Made by a program: the position numbers and the translations under genes
Source: Gavia stellata
Lineage: Eukaryota > Chordata > Aves > Gaviiformes > Gaviidae
NCBI RefSeq assembly: GCF_030936135.1
Contig: NC_082604.1
Location: 2,921,001 to 2,985,000 of the forward strand
Direction: 5' to 3'
Length of the DNA stretch: 64,000 nucleotides
Shown: positions 48,752 to 61,400 of the stretch, in pieces
How the letters are laid out: the number at the start of each line of letters is the position of its first letter
Position numbering within the stretch: position 1 is the first letter of the stretch
Notes under the pieces: model-generated
The model's input: the letters and a program-made list of their open reading frames with translations, nothing else
What the model was told of the DNA's origin: nothing
Databases searched by the model: none

Positions 48752-51322
48752 GTAGGTGAATTGCTGCTTATCAATCTGAGTTAAGACTGGCGTGTTTATC
48801 ACTGCCCCTTCCAAGAAACGGCACTGAGAGTATTGCTTCTGGTGCAGCTAATTTGTACAAAAGGTTCCCGGGATGGAGCTGACTCACTCTTTTCTTCTGC
48901 TGTCTGCCAGTCGTTCCTGTGCGCATATGAGGACGTGGATGTTTCTCTCCCCCTTCCCCTGACGAGTTGCTGAATCTCCTCGGAACTGGAGTGCCCTTCC
49001 CATTGCACAATTCTGGATTTGGCATCAGGGAGAAGTAGAATAGTCCTTTCTTCTGTGCTTCCCCTTCATGTTACTAGTGTTTGAAGTGGTTTCCCCGTTG
49101 GTTTGTAGAACAGAGAGGATCAGTCTCATGCTGACAGTTACAGTCTTGGTTACGCTTTATTTCCACTTTCTGAAATTCCATTAAAAGAAGCAGAAGATTT
49201 TTCAAATGTCTTCCTAATCAGTCTTTTCCAACTACACTGTTGCTGTTGCCAGTTCAAGGGTAGTAGTGAACGAACTGGCACCTGCAGTGGAACTCTTGCT
49301 TGTAGCGCCGCATCCAATGCAGGGCAGCTATCTTCTCATGCAGCATACAGCTGCTTGTACAGCTACGAGGCCAGAGAGGTGCAGCTGGGGGAAAGCTACC
49401 TCTGATCCCACAAATCCCCAAGTTGAAGCTTCAGGTGTGCCCCAGTGATGTGTTCCTTAGCCATTTGGGAACTACCAGGGAAGTGCGAGGTATCTGAGGA
49501 TTTTCCCTTTCCTTGTTCTCTCTGGTACACAAGCTTTACCCTGGCTAGTACTGACAAAGCAGTCATGCTAAGATCGCAGGGGTTGATAGGCCGCTAGTTT
49601 CTTTTAGCACCGAGACATTTCCAAATTACCAGTGACATGGCTCAAGCTTTAGCCCTTACACCACTGTCTTTTCAGAGAGGGCAAGGAGCAGCTATACACC
49701 TCCAAAACCCATATATACAGCACACAAGTTTTCCTGCCAAGGTTTGGGCTTGAGAGAATGATCATAGAATCATGGAATCGTTTAGGTTGGAAAAGACCTT
49801 TAAGATCATTGAGTCTAACTGTTAACCTAACACTGCCAAGTCCACCACTAAACCATGTCCCCAAGCGCCTCATCCACACGTCTTTCAAAAACCTCCAGGG
49901 ATGGTGACTCCACCACCTCCCGGGGCAGCCTGTTCCAATGTCTGACAACCCTTTCAGTGAAGAAGTTTTTCCTAATATCCAATCTAAACCTCCCCTGGCG
50001 CAACTTGCAGCCATTTCCTCTTGTGATTCTCAAATATGAGAGCCCACGCCCCACCTTTGCTTGGCATAACCTTTATTAGGCAGGCTGAATATTATCAACT
50101 AGTTCCTTGCTGACATTTGCCTTTACCCTATGTCCAAACATTACTGCTTCTTTCCTTACAGCCATTTCTTGAGCTACTTAAAGTCACATACAGATGGCAG
50201 CCTCAGAGCAGGAAGCCTCATGAACTAACAACAGAAAGAAAGGCCTGGCTGTGGATATAAAGATCCCCAGGGATGGGATTGGCTCTGATCACACAGAAAA
50301 ACCAGCACAAATTCACAGGAGGCTTACTCAGCGGCATTGTAAAGGAGCACACAGAATGGCTGTAAACCGGTATTTGAGCCTGTCCTGAGCATCTGATCCA
50401 GTGCTCACTCGAGACATTCCTATGAATAAAAATGGACTCAAATCATGTGCTTTTTTCAAAACTGAAAAATTTTATTTTGCTCATGCTGGGATTTCCAGAG
50501 ATCTAGAATGCAGAATTCTTGCCCAAATGGTATCCAGCAGAATAACACGCACTCTGTGTTACTGCACCACTACAGCAACACAGAGAACAAATAATATAAG
50601 GAAGGAAAATTAAGTTTCAGTTAAACTATACTTCCTCCTTACCGTGTCGTGAGCAGCGCTGTGTTGCACCTGGTAGGTTTTCTGACTTCTGCTGTTGATA
50701 CAGCACAGCCACACCTGAGTTCAGCATGTAGAAGGAGGAAGGATTTCTCACCTGCCATAGGAAAGTAACAGGTTACAGTTGTCTTAATAACAGCTATAAT
50801 AAATGCAGTATCTGTATTCTTGGCAACAACAAAAGAAACACATTGCAAACAAGCAAGGGAATAATTGCATCGTACTATTATTTACTTACTTTGCATTTGC
50901 TATATATTATCCTTCTTCACTGTGTGTGCAGTCTGAGTGTATAGCAAGGCCCCAGGGTCCTAAAAAAACAATTTACCTTTCAGATTAAGCACCGTATTCA
51001 TGTGAAAAGAATATTTTTCATAACTGGGCTTAGTGATATTTTTAAGTGGATCAGTATGTATGATAGGTATTGTTCAGATGCACCCTCTGGTCTCGTTTAT
51101 GGATTTTTGTATTTATCCATATGAAGTCTTAGTAACCCGCTCCTTTCAGGAACCGTATTATGTGTGGAATGCATTGTACCTCTGTTTTGTTCTCAGAATG
51201 AGCTTCCTGAACCAGAGCAAGACAATGGTGGCACAACCGAGTCTGTGAAAGAGCAAGAAATGAAGTGGACAGATCTGGCTCTCCAGTATCTCCATGAAAA
51301 TGTTCCACCCACGGGAAACTAG
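48653..51322 (+). CDS. ANAPC13: Anaphase-promoting complex subunit 13 (ANAPC13)
   Basis: ANAPC13 is a small stabilising subunit of the anaphase-promoting complex/cyclosome, the E3 ubiquitin ligase that drives exit from mitosis. It contacts the TPR scaffold subunits. Coding exons are 48653-48751 (33 codons) and 51197-51322 (41 codons plus TAG). The donor is CTCTG/GTAGGT, the acceptor TTCTCAG, phase 0. The product has 74 residues, the same as human. It starts [20 protein letters not shown] and ends [11 protein letters not shown], almost identical to human. The coding exon's 5' border is probably 48626 (after GTCACAG), so a noncoding first exon lies upstream, likely in the CpG island. Head-to-head with CEP63. 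Confidence 0.98.
49761..50080 (-). mobile_element. CR1 LINE, 5'-truncated 3' end, in ANAPC13 intron
   Basis: The plus strand begins with ATCATAGAATCATGGAATCG, the reverse complement of the CR1 tail, followed by the typical AGGTTGGAAAAGACCTTTAA block. The minus strand keeps a 68-codon open end of ORF2, with [20 protein letters not shown] and then [20 protein letters not shown]. The element is inserted opposite to ANAPC13. The right border is approximate. Confidence 0.95.
51197..51322 (+). CDS. ANAPC13: ANAPC13 coding exon 2 with stop
   Basis: It starts after TTCTCAG. It encodes [20 protein letters not shown] and [16 protein letters not shown], ending with TAG at 51320-51322. Confidence 0.97.
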   Translation, partial: NELPEPEQDNGGTTESVKEQEMKWTDLALQYLHENVPPTGN

Positions 51323-51636
51323 TCAATCAGTGAGATCTCATGCAGTGGATGCATGAATGCAATATAAAAAATATTTTTCCACCGACCATCGCTGTCATAA
51401 GCTCCTCTAAGGACAAAACAAAGTTTCTGAAAAAGGCTCGGGTTCAAACAATGGGTCTACTCACAGTGACCAAACACAGTTTAGAATGCTTCTATAATGA
51501 GTGTGAAATAACAACGGCTATCTGATACCTCAGAGCTAATATCAGAATGTTTCTCTTATGTAAAATTATTTCATACCTTCCGTTAAACTGTTCTTAAGTT
51601 GGCACCAATTATGATCTTAAATGTTTTCTACATGTG

Positions 51637-51642
51637 ATTAAA
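51637..51642 (+). promoter_or_regulatory. ANAPC13: ANAPC13 poly(A) signal (ATTAAA)
   Basis: The common variant hexamer ATTAAA, 315 nt after the stop codon, followed by a T-rich stretch. Plausible end of the ANAPC13 transcript. Confidence 0.5.
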
Positions 51643-51659
51643 GATGTAGTTTTTACTGT

Positions 51660-54600
51660 CTCAAGTCGCTATTGATTTCAAAGCTCACAATGGGATCATT
51701 TCCGCCTCTGAAGGCTTATGTCTCAAGAAGTATGCCTGTGTATTCTGTGGTTAGAGGTCAGTGTACAAAAACCAAACAACCCTACGTCAGTTGTTACATT
51801 TTTTAACTAGTGTGTGGCTGAGGAAGGTTGTGTGGGGCAGGCACAGAAGACTGGTCAATAGGATTCAAGCCATCTGTAAACACAGGTGGTTATTTGAACT
51901 CCTCATCTCAGGATTTGATGGTGGTGGTGGACAGCATTTCCAGTGCTGACATCCTGGGTGTGTTTGCCAATATGCATACTGTAAACAGTCAGTCTCATTT
52001 ATGCTAAAATGGTGGTTACTCAAAATCATTGCCTTTTGAGGGATGCCTGAGAGTTACAAGGAAGAACCTGCCAATCCCAGTGTACCACCTATTGAACTGA
52101 TAGCCACTTGGATGAGCTGTCTCAGATGAGAAACAGAGATCTGAGGAAAGCGATGGGGAAAAGAAACAAGTGGGGCTTAGCTTCAGGCAATAAATTGTTA
52201 CCTCTTTTTGTGCTGAGAAGAAAGGCAAGGCCCTCTCGATCTCTTTATCTCATTTCATCTCTGATTCTCAAATGTCTTTTGCAATAGGTAAAAGCCTTCT
52301 GTTCATCTTGCATGTTTCACTGTTGGACCGATTCCTTCACACCATTGGCAGAACTTGCTAAGGAGGAAATATTTTGACAGGGTTTAGGATTACTGGTAGA
52401 GGTGAGAAAGGAACTGGAAGGAAAACAATGTTTCAAATTATTTTCTTTTGCCAGTGCATCAGAAAAAGCACTTTCCTGGAGCTTGCAGCTTCCAGACTCC
52501 ACAGAAGTTTTTTGGTTTCTTTTCTCAATGTTTATCCTCGAAATAACAAAAAACAACTTTTGCCTGTGTGATTACCAAATGGAATCACAGCACAGCACAT
52601 GTCCTGTGAGACTGTGATTGCTGAGTTGCGTGAGGATGGAGAGCTCAAGGTGCTCGTGAAAAAAAAAAAAAAATCACTCATGTTGCTGGGTGCGCTCCTC
52701 TGTCTGAAGCGTAAGCCGTGCCCGCACCAGAGAAGCGGCACGCACTTGTCTGAACAAGAAGGAGCTGCAGACAGCCAGCAGGCAGAGTTAAGGATTAACC
52801 CAAGAATTAGCAAAGTCAAAAAGCTTAATATGTACAGCATGGACCAAAGAAAAAGCTATACAGCTGGGAACTGTAATAGTTCAGCTCCTCGTTGGATCAT
52901 CACCAGTGGGAAAAAACAAGAGCCTGTGCTTAATGAGGTGTTTCTGATCCTCCCCACGTTCCCTTTCCCTGACCTACGTTAGAAGAATTTGCAAAGAAAA
53001 CATTAGGCAAAGCTACCACACAGCTTCTATCCAGCAGCCATCCCTGCTCTCTCTTCCCCTCCCCCCTTTCACCCCTTTACAAACTCCCCACCACCCTCAT
53101 CTTTCCCATTTTGCCACCAGATCTTCCAGCTCCAATTTCAGACTTCCTTTCCTGCCCCTGGCAGTTGGCTTCGCATCTGCCATCTTCTTCCTCCCATCCA
53201 GCAGAGGGGAAAAAAAAAAAAAGCCTTTCTTACTTGAATTAGAGCTAGATTCATGAGGTTCCAGCAGGTCTGCAGGAAAATGTGTTGGGGATGCCAGATG
53301 TACGAGCGTCATCCAAGACAGCAGTTGCTTGGCAGCCCAATGGATACCCAGATTGGCTCAAACTGGTACCTTCCCCTTGTCACGACATCGTGCTGTGCAT
53401 CTGCCTCCTGCGTGAGTGACAGGGTCTCGTAGGTTAGAAGGGATGCTGGGCCACTGTGCTGAGGAAAGCCAGGGAGAGTAGGGATCGTCATGAACGCTAC
53501 CAGCGTAGGGCCCTGTGAAACCAAGTGCTGGCCCTGCCCAGATGCTTATCAGACTTGCAGTGACACCTACGTTCTTTGCTGTCTTTTGGCATTCTTGGCA
53601 AACGACAAATAGACATGCAATAATTTCCTTAGTTTCAACACGTGTAGGCAAATTGCTGCTTACAGCATGATACCAAACCATTTGTGTCTTTGATTAGTCA
53701 TTCCCCAGGGCAAACTATATTTAAAATAAGGAAACCTGGTGGAATAGAAGGTGCCCCACCTTTTTAAGAAGCAGCTTTAATTGTATAACTGAAGACTGGT
53801 CTTCATTTCTTGGCTGGTAACTTCCTCCTTTCACCACACCTACTGTTACTGGCAGAAAAGGAGAGCAAACTACTGTCAGAGGGAGCAGACACATGCCAAA
53901 GAAATTGTGGGATCCTTAAAATCTTTTACCTGTAGAAGTTCCATGCAGAAGTCCATATGCTGAGGCTGTGTGTCGTCTTCATCTACCTTTTGTATGGGGT
54001 GAAAACAGGTAAGAAGTCAAACATGCGTTCTGAATGTTTTTTGTCAAATATAACACGCTTTCTATGCTTTGCAGAAACATGAATATATCTACCCTCTGCA
54101 ATATAGTTACTGCGTAGGGTTTTCACTAGCATTATTTATCTTGGCAAAGCAAATTATACTGGTTACATGAATGTAGTCAGCTCTAAGAGTTCCAAATGTA
54201 AAACCAGAAGTTATTTTTTATTATCTTTTCCTCACTTCGCAAACATTTCTCTTGTATAAGTATTATCCATTGACACTGAAAATGTCATTTGAAATCGTCA
54301 GCGAAGAATGATTTCTTTTCAGTAGTGTCTTATGTGACAGACGCGAAGGATGAATTACCATTTATGAACAATGAACTTCATTTGATATCCTCACAACCCT
54401 ATCGAGAATTAACCTGTGTGACAATAAACAAATGTACTGCCTTGTGTTAGCATACACATGGGAGCAAGTCAAGTTATAGCTCTCTGCTTTGTAGGGAAAA
54501 CAAACAGGATTAAAAAAACCCCAAAAACGTATTCTTATAAATACTAACTTGTATTTCATCAGGTTTGCTTAGTTTGTTAAATATGCTGTAGGAAAATTTA

Positions 54601-55554
54601 GTAGTAATAAGTGGAAAAAGAAAATTGTGTGAAAAGGCACCAAGGAAACCCAGTGAAATACTGAAGACCATTTTCAGAGGTAGAGGGCACACTCTCTCTG
54701 TGGAAAAGTGATAGAATACTTCGATAATGCTACCGAGATTTGCCCTGTGGAAGGGAAGTGTGCTTAAAGCCGAAGACTTCGTTATTGATGCGTAAGACCG
54801 GCCTGTTGAAACACACTGTAAAAAGCCCAAGCAAGGTGATGGTGTTTTGAGTGTCAGTGAAACTGCAAACAGACGCAGAAACAGCAACACATTTATCTGA
54901 GGTCCACGCAAGGCGTTGACGGGGTGAGCAGCCCCCTTCGCAGGCTCTGTGTGGCAATACAGTCTCCTGAGGACCACAGCTAGGACACCTACAAATCTGA
55001 CCAAGTGACCACTGACCCACTGAAGTGAAAATCTGTTGGAACTTCACTTTGGAAGAGGACAGACTGGTGGAGTTAAAAAACTCAGCTGCTATGCTCTTCA
55101 TGCAGACAGCCTCAAGATCACAGCCCCAAAATGCGACTATTGCAAACGCCGCCTGTCTATAGGATGAACATCCAGGACAGAAGGAAGAAAAAGCTTCCAA
55201 ACACCATCTCCAAGAAAGGAATGAGAGAGACCAGGGGAATGAAGGCCTTAAGTAGCACTGACTGCAGTAAATACCACAGAGTCTGCCTGCGATGGTTCTC
55301 ATGACCACAATACTCCCACCTGGGAGTATATAACTTCAGAATATATATCTATATACATACGTAACTTGAGAACCAAGTTATTCTGAAGGTGCCCCTCCTG
55401 CTGCAGTAGTGCCTCAGGGGCTGATCTCAAGCTCGAGACAAAAGATGTCCAGCTCCCACGTAGGAACATCGGTTTAACAGATTGGTATGCCCCCTGCTAC
55501 AGGTGCTGAGATGTCAGAGCACCTTGCCCAGGAAACTGCTGTTTGCCGTCCTGT
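51660..55554. other. Intergenic sequence between ANAPC13 and LIPH, left part
   Basis: No exon or RNA gene was recognised. A poly(A) run lies at 52659-52673 and an AT-rich TATATA-type stretch at about 55325-55362. The longest open frame (minus strand, 54730-55308) has no family motif and is of a length expected by chance. Confidence 0.5.
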
Positions 55555-55650
55555 CCTGTTTTACATATCAGAAAACTGAGCAGAAGGAGAAAAGTGAATT
55601 GCCTGAGGCTGTTCAGCAAGCTAATGCCAAGACAGGGCTGGGAGCAGGTT
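55555..55650 (+). mobile_element. MIR-like SINE remnant
   Basis: TTTTACATATCAGAAAACTG, then GAGAAAAGTGAATTGCCTGA and GCTAATGCCAAGACAGGGCT, follow the MIR consensus order (TTTTACAGATGAGGAAACTG, TTAAGTGACTTGCCCAAGGT, GCCAGAGCTGGGA). Old and diverged. Confidence 0.6.
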
Positions 55651-58084
55651 AATGGGACAGCGGGTTAATTGCCACATCTATTCACCTTTCCTGGAGGGAA
55701 GTGGTCTGTTGGGCACGGGTTAAGTACAGTGCCAGGCTGTGAGTTTCCACCTCACTTACTTGCTTGCAGAGTTAATCTCAATAAGCCTCTTGCCCCATCA
55801 GAGAAATCTTGTTGGAGTTTCAAAGACAATTCCAGCCATTTGGGTAGGATTCACTGTGCTTATCAGAATGAAGAGCAAAGCCAGGATAACTGGCTGTCCT
55901 CGTGTCAGCTTCTGTAACACATGGTGGATGAGTCTGGGGATACGCACCAGCCTGCCAGAAGAGAAGCTGGCAGGTTTTTCCCCACTATTAGCACTGATCT
56001 GATTTTGTTATTCAAAACAGAACAAATCTAACAGCCTTGGTGCATGTATAACAAGGCATTTTAAACAATTCCTGTGTTAGGTATTAGCAAATGCCCACCA
56101 GCTCCTTAAAAGCTCTTCTTTACCAGAAGGTTTGGGCTGTTCTGGTGACAAACACAGTGCTCCTCTGGGCAAGTCTCAGCACAATGCAGGAGAAATAGAA
56201 ACAAATTAAGCAATCAGTGCAATCTTGCACCATATAGAAGTAATTCTTGCCTGGCATTTCTGTCTGTATTACTACAGCTTCAGTGGCGGTAAAGACGATT
56301 AACAATACTATGTAACAATACTATACGATAACTAAACCAATTTCTAGTTATTAGTAAAAATTAAACATAATTGTATTTTTTTATGTTGCAGTAGCACCTA
56401 GAGGACAGTCCTTGAGTATCACTGTCTATGCTGGTGTATATCAGCAAAAAATGGTAACTTTTCCCTGCTAGTCACTTTGAGATCTCCACACGAGCAGTGT
56501 CATAGGAGAACTCTTGCTGCTGTTTCTCTGGAGCACCCTGGCACTGTAAGAACGAGGTGAGAGCAAGCTGGTCAGGAGGCAGCCACCCAGGTCACCCTTA
56601 CTCTTGCAAGCGGGGCCCAGAGTCACGCTGCCCCTGGGAGCCCCGACTGAGGCATTACAGAGGCAGAACACCCTCAATTCAAAGGCCACCGATTTCGACC
56701 GATGTTCACTGGGCCTGGCTGAGGGCTCATTTTCCACCGCTCCTGTCCCGCTCTTCGTATTTTACCATAGGCTTTATACAGGAAGGACTCCATGGATTTC
56801 AAATGTTAAAATTTATTTCTGAATTTATGGTAGCAATTTAAAATATCCAGTTGGACTTAATTGCAACATCCTTTTAGCCTATTAACTTTTATTTCTGGAG
56901 CTCCTGGGGCTTCTACAAAGTAATTAGCAGAACTATGGCAACTGAGCAGATTATTTTATGTGCTGGGCACACAGCATTTCCATCACGCTCATGCTCCTGA
57001 TTTCCATAGGAGGAGAAAAGGGAAAGTTGCTCATAGAAACTGTGAGAGTTTCATCATTTAGAAATTAAAATGCACGGAGTATTGGAGATTTGCTAAAGCA
57101 TAATTAGCTTACAGCTGCAGGTTTTCTAAACCCTTCTACCTACTGCACAGCCCTTTAAGCAACAAAGATCAGGAAGATTTCTCTAGCAACTGCAGCCTGA
57201 ACAATTATTGCAGCCCAGGGTGTATATGTGAAAGAGACACTCTCCCACAAGGTTCTTTGATAAGATTAGGGGGATTTGGGAAAAAGGATTGTGAGCCAGC
57301 AAGAGGCTACAAAACCTGGGAGGGCCTTCATAAGCAGCGTCTGTCTGGAGAGAGTTATTCCATTCCCTGCCAGTGCCCTGTTGGAGATTGTATTGGACTC
57401 TGAAGGCTCAGCTGGTGTTCTTCTGGAAAAGCAAGGAACAAAGACAGGCTTTCAAATGGCAGAGACCATCCCATAAAGCAGCACTTACATAAAATTCAGT
57501 TACTGTACAGCTGTGTATAAAGCAATATCAGTAACATATCTCATGCAGTCAAAGGGTGTCCCATTTTGCAGTCTGAAATAGCAGGCTGCATCTGCAAATA
57601 CAAATGAAGCATTGAGCTGTCCCTCACAACAGCAAGATCCTCTGCAGCTTGTCAGCTCCAGACTGAAGTTACAAACCAACCATGAGGATATCTCTTTACC
57701 CTAGAACCTGTCCAGAGCAGCTGGGTGTGCTCTCAAACCAATACAGCACCCATCCTAGTTATCAGTCTCCAATACCTTCCTCACAGGAGAGGGATTTTTG
57801 GAAAGAGTCCATGCCATCTCCCAGCTGCTAGTGGAAGCAGGGCTGTGCTGTTTCAGGGAATGCTGCTCCGACAAGGCACGCTTACTGTCTTTGTTCCAAC
57901 ATGGCAAGAAAACCTAAGTTTCAAGGTAACTCCAGTCAGGAGCATGATGGAGAGAAAAGGAGTAGCCCCGGCTCAGACAGCTCATAACATCTGTACCTGT
58001 GTCTGTGCAGGGCTGGCAGGTAGAAAAGGTCAAAGCAAACGCATTGGTGCTAACCTCAGGATTGCCACACTGCACTCTTTTCAG
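55651..58084. other. Intergenic or LIPH first-intron sequence
   Basis: No signal-peptide exon that joins in phase to the first recognised LIPH exon could be identified here. LIPH exon 1 may lie in this stretch or further upstream. Confidence 0.45.
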
Positions 58085-58452
58085 ATCCCGGGGAGACATG
58101 CCCTGCATTCACAGCTCTCAGCATTGGCAACGCTTTGATAGGGACAGACCTGAAAGTGAAGCTGCTGCTCTACACCAGACAGAACCCAAACTGTGCTGAG
58201 GAGCTTGATTCAACAGCCTCCAGGTATCTAGATGTGACCAAGAAAACCACCTTCATCATCCACGGATACCGACTTACAGGCTCCACCCCGGTCTGGATCC
58301 CTGACTTGGTACATCTCCTGCTTTCTGTAGAAGACATGAACGTCATCCTTGTGGACTGGAACCAGGGGGCAACAACTCTCATCTACAGTAATGCTTCCAG
58401 AAACTGCAAGAAAGTTGCTGAGATTCTGAAGAAACTTATTGATGAAATGTTG
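58085..58452 (+). CDS. LIPH: LIPH exon 2 (by human numbering)
   Basis: It starts after CTTTTCAG in phase 1 and ends ATGTTG/GTAAGT. It encodes [40 protein letters not shown] and [20 protein letters not shown]. The first base of its first codon must come from the unseen exon 1. Confidence 0.94.
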
Positions 58453-61400
58453 GTAAGTTGAATGTTCACAATATGATATAGTCATTAACGCACAGTATGT
58501 AAAGGGCACAAAGGAACTGTTTAAACACAGCAGGATGTCTGGGAAAAGAAACTCCTAGAAAGGCATACATTCATTTTTGGAAGTGCAGCTATACTGCAGT
58601 GCCAAATTCTACCCTTGGACTTGGTACCATGGTATTTTGTTGCAATATTCAGTTTACACTCTAAGTCTCTACATTTCTGGATACAGAACTCTACAGATGT
58701 GTTCTCCCATACATAAAAACTCTATTTCCACTTTCTGGATGCCCAAAAGTCAGCTTATGGGGATCAGCTACAGCTCGCAGCTCCTCTAAGCTGTTGCACA
58801 GGCACAGTCAGTGATGACACTGGATCATTAGGATCGTTGTGTTGGCTAATGCCTTGCAGGAACCCATGTGAGCAACTGGAGTTGTACTCATGGGGCCCAT
58901 GAAAATAAAACCATTGCCTGAACTGTTCTCATCGCAGCTCTCTCAGATATGGGCCTTCAACACAAGTGCTAGTTGTACTGTGGGACTATCAAAGGGGGAA
59001 TATTTACACAGAGTGGAACACACCAAGGGAAAATGTGGGAAAAGTAGGGAGATGCATTTACATTACTCCTCCTGATATTTTTTTATCCCTAAAATCTGTG
59101 ACCACGAGTACTTCTAAATCTCAGGTTGATGGAGCATCACTTGACTCCTTGCACATGATAGGAGTGAGCCTGGGAGCACACATCTCTGGCTTTGTGGGAC
59201 AGATGTTTGACGGTACACTTGGAAGAATCACAGGTAAGCCCTTCTTCCCGTCAGTCCTTTGGCTTTGAGGATAGCTGCTCACCGTGAGCGGAGTGAGCTG
59301 CACGGTACTGAAGTGAAGCTGTGCGCGCGGTTTTGTGTTGCAGGCCTTGACCCAGCAGGCCCCTTGTACAGAGGAAAGCCGCCTAGTGAGAGGCTGGATC
59401 CTACAGACGCACAGTTTGTTGATGTCATTCATTCGGACACCGACGGTATGTGACATTTCTCCTCTTTACCTTTAAGGGGAAACCTAGAGACTGATGAGAA
59501 GCACAGGGAAGTGGGGGCTCTGGTAGGCAGCAGTGCTGGGGGATCCTTGCTCCTTTGGCCCAGGAGGACAGCAGTCTCCTTTGCTGGTGCTATGAAGGGC
59601 TCTGTGGTCCTGTGTTGCCCACGCTGTGCTCAGCCCTCCCTCGGGAACTGCTGGTTTATTTGCATTTCAAAACATGCTGCTGTTTTATAGCAATTACAGC
59701 CTCCTGGCCCATGAAGTACAAGGGCTTCGGCACTGGTGTAGGAGTGCCCTGTTGCTACCGCAGCACACAGTCCTGCCAGAGCAGCTCCACGCCAACGCTG
59801 CACTGCGGGGTCAGGCTGCCGCCAAGCACACAGCATCTCAAAAGCTAGTCACACAGCTCAATGCCTTACACACAGGTTGGCTATCCCCAACCCTGTGGCT
59901 CCCTGCATGATGCTTCCAGTCTTCATCCCACCTCCTATGGGCTAAACCTCCCTCTAGGGCGAAGCGGGAACCTCCCTCAGCCCTCTCCTTTCCCAGCCGG
60001 TGCACAGCACGTTTTCACACGCCCCAGCCAGGCCAGCAGCGTGATGCAAGCCCTCCGCTCTGCTCCCACTGACATCCTACCTCCAGCCTTTGGCTTTCCC
60101 ACCTCATTGCTACCTCTCATCTTCTCCCAGTCCCTCCAAGAACCTGAACTGCCACAGCACAGCAATACCCAGTGTTTCGCGTCCCTTTTCCTCTCCCGCG
60201 CGCAGTGATGCAAAAAGCCAAATTTTTTTACTGTCACACGCACAGACTTATTTTAGGTATTTGATACCATTGCTAAAATGACACAGCTGGGTCACAACTG
60301 TTTGGCCTGCTGCCTAAATAGATGAATGGCATTAATATGCCTGCACAGGCAGGCATCTTAGAGATAAATAACTATTATTTTTTCCAGTTAGTTTCTTATG
60401 TTTCCTTCTTCTGCATTTTACGATTTAATATGCCCTCCCCACACCCCTGATATTTTCTTTTGTCAGGACTAGGTTACACAGAAGCACTAGGCCACATAGA
60501 CTTCTACCCCAATGGTGGGACCGACCAGCCTGGCTGTCCACTGACAATATTTTCTGGTAATTAACTCTGCTTCGAATTGCACAAACACTGACAAAATGTT
60601 TCCAATCAGAAAAGACGAGAAGGCCAGAGAAACATCATCACTGCTTAGAAAATACATGAAAACCATATTCTGGGAAAGCCATAACAGCAATCTCTTCCCA
60701 GCACAGATGTGGCACACTGACGTAACAGGATTTTAGCCGATGTGCACCAGGCAGACATATGAGTCAGGGGTGATCCCTTGGGGGCGAGCAAATGGGATTA
60801 ATTTTCCGTGCAAAAAGTCATCAGGTAGATTTGCGCCTTCGTTTTGTGATTACGTTTAGAAAACCTGTGGGGTATTTTTTTTTTTTAATTACTTAGAACA
60901 CACACAAAACCCCAAGGACTAGCAATGGCAAGAACCTGCTCAGAAAACAGGTTCAAGATGAATGTGGGGTAGGCAGTTATACTGCATCCAATGCACCTTT
61001 CTTGGCAGTGACAGACAGTGCAGTCTGGCAGGTAGAGCTCTAGTCTTGAATGCAAGAAAGCTTTTTTCCTTTCCAGCCTAGCAGCAGAACTGGTTTTATG
61101 AAAGCTGGGCGAAGAAGATACCTCACAGAAGAAAAGGCAGTAATGTGAACTCAACCCTTATCAGACCCAAGAGAATCTACATAGGAAACCAGCCTGAAAC
61201 AAAAATCCATAGGAAATGAGGCTTCACTCGTTTTGGTGCTCACGCAACCACTCATTTTATTACTTATGTCTTTCTAAAGAGTTCTTTATACCAAAATGGG
61301 AGGCCACGTGCAAAAAAAAAAAAAAAGCAATATCCAGCTGTCAGGCCTGAGCTCAGAGACAAGAGAACACCTGAGATGGAGTAGGATCCGTAACCGCAGT

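Noticed and set aside
52599-52982. Plus-strand open frame of 127 codons spanning a poly(A) run, considered as a processed pseudogene
   Set aside because: The poly(A) is inside the frame rather than at its end, and no parent protein was recognised.
54730-55308. Minus-strand open frame of 192 codons, overlapping a second one at 54510-55004
   Set aside because: No recognisable domain or homologue and no promoter or exon context. One frame of this length is expected by chance in 64 kb.
57682-57780. ATG with MRISLYPRTC as a possible LIPH start
   Set aside because: No hydrophobic signal sequence follows and no donor joins it in phase 1 to the exon at 58085.
57859-57924. MLLRQGTLTVF exon ending TTCAAG/GTAACT as LIPH exon 1
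   Set aside because: It ends in phase 0, but the exon at 58085 needs phase 1. It is also a poor signal peptide.
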